DNA of 64,000 nucleotides from NCBI GenBank assembly GCA_964413935.1, contig CAYPTY010000004.1, forward strand, positions 62,001 through 126,000, written 5' to 3'. The DNA is from CAYPTY01 sp964413935. GTDB lineage: Bacteria > Bacteroidota > Rhodothermia > Balneolales > Balneolaceae. The position numbers were made by a program, and so were the translations under genes. Within the stretch, counting starts at the first letter, position 1. Every line of letters begins with the position of its first letter. The notes below the pieces were generated by a model. That model was given only the letters and a program-made list of their open reading frames with translations, did no database searches and was not told the DNA's origin. Shown one piece after another: positions 35,840 to 44,074 of the stretch.

Positions 35840-36096
35840 GAATATCGCCTTAAATATTATCGTTGTCTCTTGAATTTTTGTCGGCGAAAGCCCGAAAAAT
35901 CTTAAGGCATTTTTCGCATTAATTGCGAATGAGGAGGGCGTTGTCTGAAATGAGTTATTTAACAGTAAGGTATTGTTTTAGGACTTGCAAATTAAGGTTC
36001 TAAGCCTCCTAATGCTGTCTTAACATGCTTTGGCTATCTTCGAGGTTATTTGTTGGTGAACATTAAATTTTGGGATATGCGGCCGAAAATCATCCT

Positions 36097-38115
36097 ATGT
36101 ATGAAGCCGCAGCTGAACCGCTTATGAGCGACCTTAATAAACGCCTCGAAATTGAGGTGCTGAAACATCGTTTTCTTGATTTCACCCTCCTGGGTGGATC
36201 TATACTGGCTTTTATTGTGCTGGCCCTGAGCCTTTTTCCGTTTACGGACATCACTTACAACTACGATTTTTATACGGACCTTATATCGGTAGCAGCACTC
36301 TTTGGAGCTTACATCCTCAGGAATACGATTTCGGTGAATCTGAAATCGAACCTGATTCTGATTATTTTATTCACCTTTATTTTTACGGATCTCACTGAAA
36401 ATGGCCTCGAGGGCACCGATAAAATCGCTCTGGTCCTGATTCCATTTTTCACAGTACTGGTATATGACTTGAAGCGATCTGTGATCTACTTTGGCATCGC
36501 CATTGCGGGCTACACTCTTGTTGCCTGGATGATTATAAACGGAGTGCTGGAAGTGCGGGAATACTCTGATCGTTCGTACCAAGTGATGGCCTGGATTCTG
36601 ACCGGGGGGGTAACCATCATCGTTGCAGGTGTGATTACGGTTTTCACCCATCGGTTTCACAACGCACTCATTGATCTGGTTTCAGATCTGGAAATGAATA
36701 ATCAGAAACTGGAACGCCGGGAAAAAAGACTCAAGGATGCTCAGGAATTTGCGCGTATGGGCAGCTGGGAGTTTGACCTTAAAACCGAATACCTGAAATG
36801 GTCGGATGAACTCTTTAAGATTTTTGAGCTAAAACCTCTTCCCCCAAGAGAGTTATACAAAAAATTCAGGGAGCGCATCCATCCTGAGGATGTCCACATT
36901 CTGGATGACAACATTCGCATTGCTGCAGAATCGGTTCAGCCAGTAGATTTTGAGCATCGGATTTTACTGGATGATGGTCGCATCAAATATATTGGAGCCC
37001 ATATAGAAGTGATTGCAGATGAGGAGGGAAAAGCAGCTCGCTTTGTTGGGATTGGTCAGGATATCACTGACAGTGCTGAAGCGGAAAGAGAACTCAGGAA
37101 CCGGGAGCGACTGCTAACTGCAATCACGGATAACTTCCCGAGAAGTTACCTGGCCGTGGTTGACCGGGATTTAACGGTTCGTTTCACAGGGGGCGCAGAG
37201 TTCCAGGCACAGGGAATCGACTACGAAGAGTTCATCGACCAGAAAATTGAAGATGTTTTCCAGATTGCAGAAGAGTCCCTGAACCATATCAGGGAGGCTT
37301 ACAAAGCTACCCTTGCTGGTGATGAGCAATCTTTTGAAATAAAAATCAGTGACCAGTATCTATTGTTCAGGACCATTCCGCTTCAGGATGAAATCGGTGA
37401 TATTTATGCACTGCTGGCCGTGGTTGAAAATGTGACGGAACGCAAGGAAATCGAGCAGACGATCAAACGTAATCTGGAAGAAAAGGAAATCCTGCTGCAG
37501 GAAATCCACCATCGGGTAAAAAATAATCTGGCTGTGGTTTCAGGTCTGCTTGAGTTACAGGCCTACCGACTGGAAAAGCCGGAAACCATCGAAATGATGA
37601 ATAAGAGTACCAACCGGATCCTTTCCATTGCCAAGGTGCATGAGATGCTCTATCAGTCCAGTGATTTTACCTCAATATCTTTCTCCGGATATGTCGAAGA
37701 ACTCTCTCAAATTATTATGAATACCATGAATAAGGAGGATAAAGAAATTGACATTCTTTCCGACATTCAGGTGGAGACCATCAATATTAATCAGGGGGTA
37801 CCGCTGGGCATCATTTTCAATGAACTCATCACCAATTCCATCAAATATGGTTTTAAAGGCCACAGCGGACACGAAATCAGTATCAAGGTAAAAGAGATTG
37901 AGGATGGCCGGGTTGAGGTGATTTATAAAGACAATGGGGTTGGCATCAAGAAATTTGATCAGGAGAAGAGAAGCGGACTGGGTATCACCCTGGTTGAAAA
38001 TTTACTTGAACAGCTGGATGCTGAATATAAATACAGAACGGATGATGGCTTTCAGATTCAGTTTCTTTTTAAGCCCTTCTATAAAGCATCAGCGGTAGAG
38101 CATTTAAACAGCTGA
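36097..38115 (+). CDS. Membrane PAS-domain sensor histidine kinase (HisKA_2)
   Basis: The frame opens with TTG at 36070; the ATGs at 36097 and 36124 are more plausible starts, and I use 36097 (672 residues). Five to six N-terminal transmembrane segments (about 25-190) form a MASE-like sensor, followed by a coiled coil and a first PAS domain (ARMGSWEFDLKTEYLKW, HPEDVHI). A second PAS follows (about 340-450). The histidine block is EIHHRVKNNLAVVSGLLELQ, of the HisKA_2 (HWE-like) type, with the phosphorylated His in HHRVKNN, then an ATPase domain (NELITNSIKYGF, GVGI, GLGITLV). Such kinases often use an unlinked response regulator. None is adjacent, so the target is unknown. Confidence 0.9.
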   Translation: MYEAAAEPLMSDLNKRLEIEVLKHRFLDFTLLGGSILAFIVLALSLFPFTDITYNYDFYTDLISVAALFGAYILRNTISVNLKSNLILIILFTFIFTDLTENGLEGTDKIALVLIPFFTVLVYDLKRSVIYFGIAIAGYTLVAWMIINGVLEVREYSDRSYQVMAWILTGGVTIIVAGVITVFTHRFHNALIDLVSDLEMNNQKLERREKRLKDAQEFARMGSWEFDLKTEYLKWSDELFKIFELKPLPPRELYKKFRERIHPEDVHILDDNIRIAAESVQPVDFEHRILLDDGRIKYIGAHIEVIADEEGKAARFVGIGQDITDSAEAERELRNRERLLTAITDNFPRSYLAVVDRDLTVRFTGGAEFQAQGIDYEEFIDQKIEDVFQIAEESLNHIREAYKATLAGDEQSFEIKISDQYLLFRTIPLQDEIGDIYALLAVVENVTERKEIEQTIKRNLEEKEILLQEIHHRVKNNLAVVSGLLELQAYRLEKPETIEMMNKSTNRILSIAKVHEMLYQSSDFTSISFSGYVEELSQIIMNTMNKEDKEIDILSDIQVETININQGVPLGIIFNELITNSIKYGFKGHSGHEISIKVKEIEDGRVEVIYKDNGVGIKKFDQEKRSGLGITLVENLLEQLDAEYKYRTDDGFQIQFLFKPFYKASAVEHLNS

Positions 38116-38232
38116 TTTAGAGCTCATCGTCTTTCACAAATTTTAATATTTCGAACGCATTGTGTTGGATGAATTTGTGGCTAATTTTGAGTAGCAGAAT
38201 ATCAAACATATTACCCCTTTCAACTGATATGC

Positions 38233-39332
38233 ATGTCGCTTCAGAAAATTCTCCCGGCCATCTTCTTTTTATTTCTGGCCGGTTGTTCTGCCAAGGAACT
38301 CACCGATGTTCAGCCATCAGGATTCCGCGTTGAAGAGCTCACCATTCAAAGCTATCATAAAGCGTATAAATAGGGCAAAATTACAGCCGTTGATCTGGTG
38401 CGTATTTATCAGGAGCGTATTCGCCTATACGATGGTCCGGATGGAATCAATGCAATCACTCAATTAAATAAATCTGCTCTGGTTGAAGCAGCATTACTGG
38501 ATGAGGAATTTCTGAAAACCGGGGTATTTAGGCCTCTGCATGGTGTTCCGATTGTAGTGAAAGAAAACATCAATGTAGCCGGTCTGGAAACAACGGCCGG
38601 ATCCCTGGCACTGAAAGGTTTTTTTCCTAAAGAGGATGCAACCGTAATCAGAAAGCTGAAAGAAGCCGGGGCTGTTATTCTGGCGAAGACCAACATGGCT
38701 GAATGGGGAATCAGTGCACACATTACAGCCTCTCCAGCCTATGGGGAAACAAGAAATCCCTATAATCCGGAATTCACCACCGCAGGATCGAGCGGAGGAA
38801 CAGCTGCTGCTGTGGCGGCCAATATGGCAATGGGCGGTATTGCAACGGATACAGGTTCATCAATCCGTGGACCGGCCTCCCATAATGCCGTTGCCGGTTT
38901 CAGGCCATCCATGGGGCTGGTAAGTCGAGAAGGTATCGTGCCGCTGAATCTTCGAAATGATATGCCGGGCAGTATCGCCCGAAGTGTTGAAGATGCCGAA
39001 AAAATTTTCCTGGCCATGGCCGGACCCGATTCACTGGACCTTTTACTGATCGTAAACGGATCCGGCTCAGGCAGGCTGTGGAAAAAGCCATGAATAAGGA
39101 GGGGGTGGATGTCATAGTGTATCCCACCTGGAACAGGCCTCCGGTTAAAATTGGAGATTCGCAGGAGTACATAAGTAACAGCAGTGCCATTCTGGTACCC
39201 CACACCGGGCAGCCGTCCATATCAGTACCAATGGGCATACTGCAAAATAGCTTGCCGGTTGGGATTCAGTTTACCGGGCGCATATTCGATGACAAAAAAG
39301 TATTCAGCACAGCCCTATCTATCAAAGTATAA
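38233..39332 (+). pseudogene. Amidase-family lipoprotein gene, disabled by three lesions
   Basis: The frame begins at the ATG at 38233 with a lipoprotein signal (FLFLAGC). An in-frame TAG at 38371 interrupts KAYK-stop-GKITAVDL, where a glutamine codon would fit (CAG to TAG). Reading then continues through the amidase signature: VVKENI (Lys), the GSSGGT motif and the TDTGSSIRGPASHNAV motif (Ser). After DAEKIFLAMAGPDSL, near 39045, the sequence jumps to the C-terminal part in another frame (QAVEKAMNKEGVDVIVYPTW, QPSISVPMG), so a central piece of about 150-200 residues is gone and the frame is shifted. Normal amidases of this type have about 500 residues. A single copy; no active enzyme is expected. 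Confidence 0.85.
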
Positions 39333-39446
39333 CCGCACACAGAAAAAAGCCTCGCCTAAAAGAGAATAGTAAGATGATCTTATTTTGTTAATATTTTAAT
39401 TATCGCTTTATTCCAAGCCTTAAACAATAACTTTTATGGGGGATTT

Positions 39447-39950
39447 ATGAAGAATTACTTAGGTATTTTGGCAGTATGTGTTTTCTCGATGGGCTTTTTG
39501 GCCTGCCAGCCAGCAGCTGAAACACCCAAGGCCGGGTCTGTTTTAAGCGGTGAATTAGATGGAGCAGCATTTATGATGGCAACCGGCGATGAATATGACA
39601 AATTCATTGCCATGAACAAGGCTTTCAATAATATGGATGCAGCCGGAATTTTTACCCACGCTTCAGATACCGTAACCATTCATGCGGAAGACGGGTCTGT
39701 TACTGAAATAACCGAAGAAATGTTTGAAGGTTATTTTGGTATGATGGATTCGGTTAAATGGGATTTATATGCTGTGATACCCGTTAATGTAGAAGGTAGT
39801 GAAGCAACGCATGTGCTGGCCTTCGGCCGTGAAAAGCGCTATATGAAAGACGGGACCGTCTGGGACAAAGGTCTCTTTGAACGATTCGTATACCGCGATG
39901 GAAAAATGACAGCCGTGTATCAGTGGACGAAAGAGCCGGAAGACAGCTGA
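39447..39950 (+). CDS. NTF2-like/SnoaL-fold lipoprotein
   Basis: The 167-residue lipoprotein has a signal peptide ending FLAC (Cys20) and a well-placed GGGGGAT ribosome-binding region before the ATG. The mature part opens with a helix (KFIAMNKAFNNMDAAGIFTHASDT), then the curved sheet of an NTF2-like cone fold: TVTIHAEDGSVTEI, KWDLYAVIPVNVEGSEATHVL and the pair ERFVYRDGKMTAVYQWTKE. Such folds bind small ligands or partner proteins. It ends just before a terminator at 39984 and stands alone. It may be related to the fragment at 1-267. Function unknown. Confidence 0.7.
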   Translation: MKNYLGILAVCVFSMGFLACQPAAETPKAGSVLSGELDGAAFMMATGDEYDKFIAMNKAFNNMDAAGIFTHASDTVTIHAEDGSVTEITEEMFEGYFGMMDSVKWDLYAVIPVNVEGSEATHVLAFGREKRYMKDGTVWDKGLFERFVYRDGKMTAVYQWTKEPEDS

Positions 39951-39983
39951 TTCAGTACGAAAATTTAGATTTTTATCCATTTG

Positions 39984-40012
39984 GCACCGTTCCACAGGGG
40001 CGGTGCTTTTTT
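39984..40012 (+). terminator. Rho-independent terminator after the NTF2-like lipoprotein
   Basis: Stem GCACCG/CGGTGC with an 11-base loop, followed by six T residues, 33 bases past the stop at 39950. Confidence 0.85.
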
Positions 40013-40024
40013 ATTTATTGTCTT

Positions 40025-40231
40025 TCAATTCCAGGGACGCAACCAGACAACTGAATCAGGATAAACGGCTATGGTGGCCGTATGAACCTTTCCCAGATTT
40101 ATGAGTGTGGCCGAAAAATTATGGCTTTCAGATGTGGTTCCCTTTCCGGAATGTACATCAGTGTGGAAAAAGTTGATGAAGGGATCAGCAGTCACAGAAA
40201 AGCACCTACTACAACCTGTATGACTGGTGAA
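40025..40231 (-). pseudogene. Possible gene remnant (C-terminal coding scrap)
   Basis: In the 370-base gap between 39950 and 40321 the minus strand is open for 68 codons up to a TGA at 40025-40027, with no start codon. The residues look coding (DPFINFFHTDVHSGKG, SESHNFSATLINLGK, TATIAVYPDSVVWL), with alternating hydrophobic strands and no low-complexity bias, and the frame is bounded upstream by a TAG at 40232. It looks like the end of a truncated gene. No family is recognised. The rest of the gap shows no other feature. Confidence 0.3.
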
Positions 40232-40320
40232 CTAGTCAAGCGGAAGCACTAAACAATTCAATCTGTTTGGATTTGTGACTGAACTAAGTATTATTAAGCC
40301 TTTCAATTCAGAAAAGGTTT

Positions 40321-41022
40321 ATGGATAGTTTGAATAAGACAGCGCCAAGGAAAGTAGAAATTATTGCTTATCACGGGTGGGGTATGGCCGCTGATTTCTG
40401 GGATCCCTGGGATGATATTCTGCCGGATCATGTAATGTTTAAGAAAAATGACCGTGGTTATTTTAATGAGCCGGTTCATCATCAGTTCTCTGAACAAGAC
40501 TCAATTCACATCCTTTTTGTACAGGGTTTCGGTATTCACTGGGTTTCGAAAGAAAACTGGGAGAAAGCCCATGCAGTAGTGCTGTTCTCAACCTTCAAAT
40601 ACCTTGAAGATATCATGAGCGGAGGCCGGCGGGTTGCCCAGGTAGTAAATCAGCTCAAAGCATTGATCGGCAAGAAAGTGTATTCAACCATTGAAGCCTT
40701 CTGGAAAGAACTTTTTAAAGACAATCCCGAACACAAATCGGTTGATGATTATAATATCCATGACAAGGACATACTCATAAATGATCTGAATGCTTACTTC
40801 AGGAATATGATAGAACATGCACCGGTTCAGGAAAAAGCGCTCATTATTTTACTGGAAACCCGGTATGATGAGATTTCCAACTTCTCCCAAAAGCATGAAA
40901 TGGAAGGATTATTCGGAAAAGTGGATTTACACCGCAGCTTTGAATTTGTTGGCCATGGTTTTCCATTTACACATGCAAGAGAATGTTACGATGTAATCCG
41001 GGATAAGATCAAAGTAATCTGA
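40321..41022 (+). CDS. Alpha/beta-hydrolase-like protein lacking the nucleophile serine
   Basis: The 233-residue protein resembles the BioH/BioG-type alpha/beta hydrolases. The oxyanion loop HGWGM sits at 19-23, the histidine at the end is in GHGFPFTHAREC, as in the GHxPFxxH ending of BioH, and a helical cap lies between. At the expected nucleophile elbow the sequence is LFVQGFGIHWV, where GHSLG would be usual, so the catalytic Ser is replaced by Gly. It may be a non-enzymatic relative, a pseudo-esterase that binds acyl chains, or a degenerating gene. No signal peptide, so cytosolic. No biotin genes are nearby. The frame is intact, so I treat it as a gene. Confidence 0.65.
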   Translation: MDSLNKTAPRKVEIIAYHGWGMAADFWDPWDDILPDHVMFKKNDRGYFNEPVHHQFSEQDSIHILFVQGFGIHWVSKENWEKAHAVVLFSTFKYLEDIMSGGRRVAQVVNQLKALIGKKVYSTIEAFWKELFKDNPEHKSVDDYNIHDKDILINDLNAYFRNMIEHAPVQEKALIILLETRYDEISNFSQKHEMEGLFGKVDLHRSFEFVGHGFPFTHARECYDVIRDKIKVI

Positions 41023-41026
41023 TTGC

Positions 41027-41452
41027 TTAATGAGAAACCCATTCCCCAAGAATAAGAGCAGTATCTGCTTTAACTTCCAGATTCCCAACATAGACTCTTT
41101 GCCTTAACCTGATTAAGGAGATAACTTTTGCATGATGATTTTCAATAGAAGTAATTACCAGTTTGTGTTTGCCATCCGCATCTTGGCAAGTTTTCGTACT
41201 TGATCCAAGAGTAACCAGCGGACAAGGAATCTTATTAAAATTTATGCCTTGATATGACCGCCCACCTCCACCCAGTTGTTTTGGCTTTATATAATATGAC
41301 TGCAACTTTTCACCTAATTCCAACATCTTCTGTTCATAGGCTTCTTCTTCAAACTTAATTTCCTGATTATTGAAAATCTGAATCCCTGCAAATACAGCCA
41401 GTCCCGTTATTACAGATGCCAGAAGCATTAAAATAAGTTCACGTTGTCCCAT
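41027..41452 (-). CDS. Small membrane-anchored protein, pilin-like layout
   Basis: The ATG at 41452 is preferred, giving 141 residues with a single N-terminal transmembrane helix (ELILMLLASVITGLAVFAG) preceded by a short polar lead. This is followed by an amphipathic helix (EEEAYEQKMLELGEKLQSYY) and a small globular part with two cysteines (PCPLVT, KTCQDAD) that could form a disulfide, then strands. The layout is that of a type IV-pilin-like or pseudopilin protein, although no prepilin cleavage motif (G-F-x4-E) is seen. No family is recognised. It converges with the hydrolase-like gene with a four-base gap. Confidence 0.55.
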   Translation of the reverse strand: MGQRELILMLLASVITGLAVFAGIQIFNNQEIKFEEEAYEQKMLELGEKLQSYYIKPKQLGGGGRSYQGINFNKIPCPLVTLGSSTKTCQDADGKHKLVITSIENHHAKVISLIRLRQRVYVGNLEVKADTALILGEWVSH

Positions 41453-41581
41453 AGCAAGTTTTTGTAGTTTTGATTGACCCAATCACAGGCGATGAAGAAT
41501 ATATCAAAATTTTTCATATAACGAGCCAAAAAGGTATATGAGCGTTTCGAGAGCGATATCCTTTGGTGATGATGAATTTCA

Positions 41582-41992
<411 letters not shown>

Positions 41993-41995
41993 TTA

Positions 41996-42022
41996 AAACT
42001 CAAAGATAAAAGTTTGAGTCTT
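41996..42022 (-). terminator. Weak hairpin after the GIY-YIG gene
   Basis: ACTCAAA/TTTGAGT (seven perfect pairs, eight-base loop) lies between the GIY-YIG stop (42030) and the tRNA. The minus-strand continuation is TTTAA, so it could act as a weak terminator. Its right half also begins duplicate A. Confidence 0.4.
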
Positions 42023-42223
42023 TAATTCCTTATTCAGTTTGATCTGAAATATCATTCAAGAACCGGGCAGCACCTCGTTTCTTAATTCTTCGCTCAAGTT
42101 GAATAGCCTCTGATTTTGAATGAAAAGAGGCGCTCCATACCATATACCAAGGACCTTTATTTCTTGTGGATGTAACCTTACCGGCATTGTGAGATTGCAG
42201 CCGTCTGGATGGATCGGAGCTGT
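42007..42223. repeat. Duplicate A of a 217-bp direct repeat
   Basis: This segment recurs at 42395-42611 with an offset of 388 bases and only a few mismatches, all at the far end (CAGCCGTCTGGATGG here, CAGTCGCCCGGATGG there). It covers most of the GIY-YIG gene. The tRNA-Pro lies 14 bases to the left of A, and the tRNA-like sequence at 42301-42376 lies 18 bases to the left of B, so the duplicated unit is tRNA plus nuclease gene. Confidence 0.95.
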
Positions 42224-42278
42224 AACCGGTGTAATAACGGCCGGAGGTCCTGCTTTTCAGGATGTAGGTGTAAAACAT
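42030..42278 (-). CDS. GIY-YIG nuclease-superfamily protein
   Basis: Starting at the ATG at 42278 gives 82 residues, the usual length for the small stand-alone GIY-YIG proteins (UvrC N-terminal-like, UPF0213). The fold motif is YTYILKSRTSGRYYTGYSSD (the GIY and YIG elements), then the conserved Arg in RRLQSHNAGK, and the Glu-containing helix SKSEAIQLERRIKKR. Catalytic candidates are Tyr, Arg and Glu of these blocks. Known relatives are nicking or structure-specific nucleases, and small members are common next to tRNA and rRNA genes in Bacteroidota. The longer frame from 42374 reads across the tRNA-like repeat and is not coding. It is complete and probably functional. Confidence 0.85.
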   Translation of the reverse strand: MFYTYILKSRTSGRYYTGYSSDPSRRLQSHNAGKVTSTRNKGPWYMVWSASFHSKSEAIQLERRIKKRGAARFLNDISDQTE

Positions 42279-42300
42279 AGTTCTCTTGACTTCTATTTCT

Positions 42301-42376
42301 GTCGGGGAGATCAGGCTTTGTGCGTGACGACCTCTCGGCCCCTCACGCGTTACGCGTGACGCTGGCCTAGCCACGT
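42301..42376 (-). pseudogene. tRNA-Pro-like relic with repeat-type hairpins
   Basis: On the plus strand it begins with GTCGGGGAGATCA, a variant of the 37-bp unit, and then shares the 14 bases GACCTCTCGGCCCC with the anticodon/T-side of tRNA-Pro. A seven-base hairpin TCACGCG-TTA-CGCGTGA replaces the anticodon arm, and the sequence ends GGCCTAGCCAC, like the tRNA 5' part. Its distance from duplicate B matches that of tRNA-Pro from duplicate A. It cannot fold as a working tRNA. Confidence 0.7.
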
Positions 42377-42394
42377 CTTATTAGGAAGCAATAT

Positions 42395-42611
42395 TAAAAG
42401 TTTGAGTCTTTAATTCCTTATTCAGTTTGATCTGAAATATCATTCAAGAACCGGGCAGCACCTCGTTTCTTAATTCTTCGCTCAAGTTGAATAGCCTCTG
42501 ATTTTGAATGAAAAGAGGCGCTCCATACCATATACCAAGGACCTTTATTTCTTGTGGATGTAACCTTACCGGCATTGTGAGATTGCAGTCGCCCGGATGG
42601 ATCGGAACTGC
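42395..42611. repeat. Duplicate B of the 217-bp direct repeat
   Basis: Second copy of the segment at 42007-42223. Its right end runs into the dehydrogenase fragment, where GGATGGATCGGAACT can be read both as nuclease sequence and as the glycine-rich loop of the dehydrogenase. Confidence 0.95.
42418..42611 (-). pseudogene. 5'-truncated GIY-YIG nuclease gene
   Basis: This is the second copy of the GIY-YIG gene. It keeps the C-terminal part from SSDPSGRLQSHNAGK to the stop, with one change (Arg to Gly in PSRRL), but has lost the first 20 residues, including both GIY-YIG tyrosine blocks. The open frame continues into antisense dehydrogenase sequence up to 42750. It lacks a start and the fold core, so it is not active. 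Confidence 0.9.
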
Positions 42612-43092
42612 TGCTGTTCAGCTGGCCAAACATATGGGTGCGGAAGTAACCGGTGTTTGCAGCACGGTTAACGTTGATATGGTGAAGCACCTGGGTGCTG
42701 ATCATGTCATCGATTACAAACAAGAAGACTACACTAAAGGAAATCAGCAATATGATGTGATTTTTGATACGGTTGGCAAAAGTTCATTTTCCGAAGCCCG
42801 AAAAGTACTCAGGGATGAAGGTTTGTATATGACTCCGGTACTTTCGATGGGAACCCTCTTTCAGATGCTGATCGGAAATAAATTCAGGAAGCGTAAAGTG
42901 ATCTTTGCAGCTACAGGACTGGCAGAGACATCAGTCAAACAAAAAAATCTCGACTACCTCATCGAAATGGTGAGCGAAAACAAGCTTAACATAATCATTG
43001 ACAGATCCTATTCCTTGCAGGAAATCAGAGAAGCACATGCTTATGTGAGTGCCGGACATAAAAAAGGGAATGTGTTACTGAGTATAGCTTAA
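42596..43092 (+). pseudogene. Zinc-binding dehydrogenase/quinone oxidoreductase, N-terminus lost
   Basis: The last 160 or so residues of a medium-chain dehydrogenase survive in one frame: GTAAVQLAKHMGAEVTGVCS (Rossmann fold), VKHLGADHVIDYKQEDY, YDVIFDTVGK, and the C-terminal GHKKGNVLLSIA. In intact relatives of about 320 residues the loop before GTAAV reads GG(V/I)G; here it is GWIG, changed by the join to the GIY-YIG duplicate. The N-terminal half is not found in the window. An apparent start at 42508 lies in antisense nuclease sequence. Expression is unlikely to give an active enzyme. Confidence 0.88.
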
Positions 43093-43257
43093 GTGCTGTT
43101 TTTTTATTTCGCTCTCAAATTTCACCTATCCGGGAAAATTTCCCGCATTAATACCGCTTTCAGGAAGGGCTTTCACAAAAGCTTTTTGTTAAGAGAAAAT
43201 TATCTAAACAATCCTGTAACCGCTTTTCCCAAGAGATAGCTAAGATCTCTGTTTTCA

Positions 43258-43271
43258 TGAAAGCGTTTTCA
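43258..43271. promoter_or_regulatory. LacI/cre-like operator
   Basis: TGAAAGCGTTTTCA is a near-palindrome around a central CG, the pattern of LacI-family operators. It lies in the 401-base gap 43093-43493, which otherwise shows only AT-rich stretches that could be promoter, about 220 bases before the GIN-domain gene. A stronger site of this type is at 45949. Confidence 0.4.
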
Positions 43272-43493
43272 CGGTAAATCACTGTTTCCTTTGTCATTGT
43301 GAAGAAAAAAAGTGCATAACTTTAGTTTAGTTAACGTATCAGAAACAGACTGACAGACAAACAAATAAAGAAAGAGTAACCGGGATTCACTCACACCCGG
43401 ACAGTAAGACGAGCCTGACTAAGGTTCATACCCATCAAATCATCCATAATCAATCACTCGCTAATTCACTCACTTAAGAAAGATAGGTTCACT

Positions 43494-44009
43494 ATGAAGA
43501 AGCTACTATTAACCATTTATGTACTGTTACTCATTGTATTATTGAGTAGCGCATCAAAAGCACAGTCCAACGATCGAATCCGAAGAGTTGAACTCAAAGA
43601 CTTTGACCAGATACAGCTTCAGGTTAATGCCGAAGTATTCCTTGTCAAGGGATCACGTAATCAGGTCATTCTGCAGGGAGATTCCGCCGCCATCGAAGCT
43701 ATTCTCATTGCTGAGGAGGAAGGAATACTTGCATTGGATTACCTGGAAGATGTGGCTGGTACCCTGAAGCGTGTCATCATTGAATATCAGCATATCGAAC
43801 AGCTGACCACCGGAGGTAATGGAACGTATTTTATTCCTAACCTGGATCAGAGAAACCTGTTTGTGTTGAATCCACAAGCTACACTTTCTATTCAGGGTAA
43901 AGCCGACAATCTCAGCCTGATTTCATTCGATGGTAAAAATGACATCCGCGGATTGTCTACAGGCAAGAAGCAGTTACAGACCGGCGAACTCGCTCTGGTC
44001 ATTGACTAA
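43494..44009 (+). CDS. Secreted GIN-domain (DUF2807-like) protein
   Basis: The 171-residue protein has a signal peptide (1-23, ending SKAQ). The opening VELKDFDQIQLQVNAEVFLVKGSRNQVILQGD is the usual start of the putative auto-transporter adhesin head GIN domain (DUF2807). Later strands IEYQHIEQLTTGGNGTYF and SLISFDGKNDIRG follow the right-handed beta-helix pattern. It is shorter than most members (200-250), so it may hold only part of the helix. Probably exported to the cell surface or periplasm. A single-gene unit with its own long leader region and terminator. Confidence 0.7.
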   Translation: MKKLLLTIYVLLLIVLLSSASKAQSNDRIRRVELKDFDQIQLQVNAEVFLVKGSRNQVILQGDSAAIEAILIAEEEGILALDYLEDVAGTLKRVIIEYQHIEQLTTGGNGTYFIPNLDQRNLFVLNPQATLSIQGKADNLSLISFDGKNDIRGLSTGKKQLQTGELALVID

Positions 44010-44031
44010 TTTAAGATCTGTTTTAAATACC

Positions 44032-44062
44032 AAAGCCCGGTTAATCTGACCGGGCTTTTTTT
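44032..44062. terminator. Bidirectional terminator between the GIN-domain and GH3 genes
   Basis: Stem AGCCCGGT/ACCGGGCT with a seven-base loop and seven T residues on the plus strand, and an A-rich lead that gives a short T run on the minus strand. It sits between the two converging genes. Confidence 0.88.
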
Positions 44063-44074
44063 AACTCACCGTAT

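Noticed and set aside
38398..39093. Functional short amidase
   Set aside because: It would start at an internal GTG after a nonsense codon, lacks the signal peptide, and ends in a frame-shifted tail after a deletion.
42279..42374. Extended N-terminus of the GIY-YIG protein
   Set aside because: The extra codons run through the tRNA-like relic and its hairpin; the ATG at 42278 begins the fold.
42508..42610. ATG-initiated N-terminus for the dehydrogenase
   Set aside because: These codons read antisense nuclease sequence from duplicate B; the true N-terminal domain is absent.
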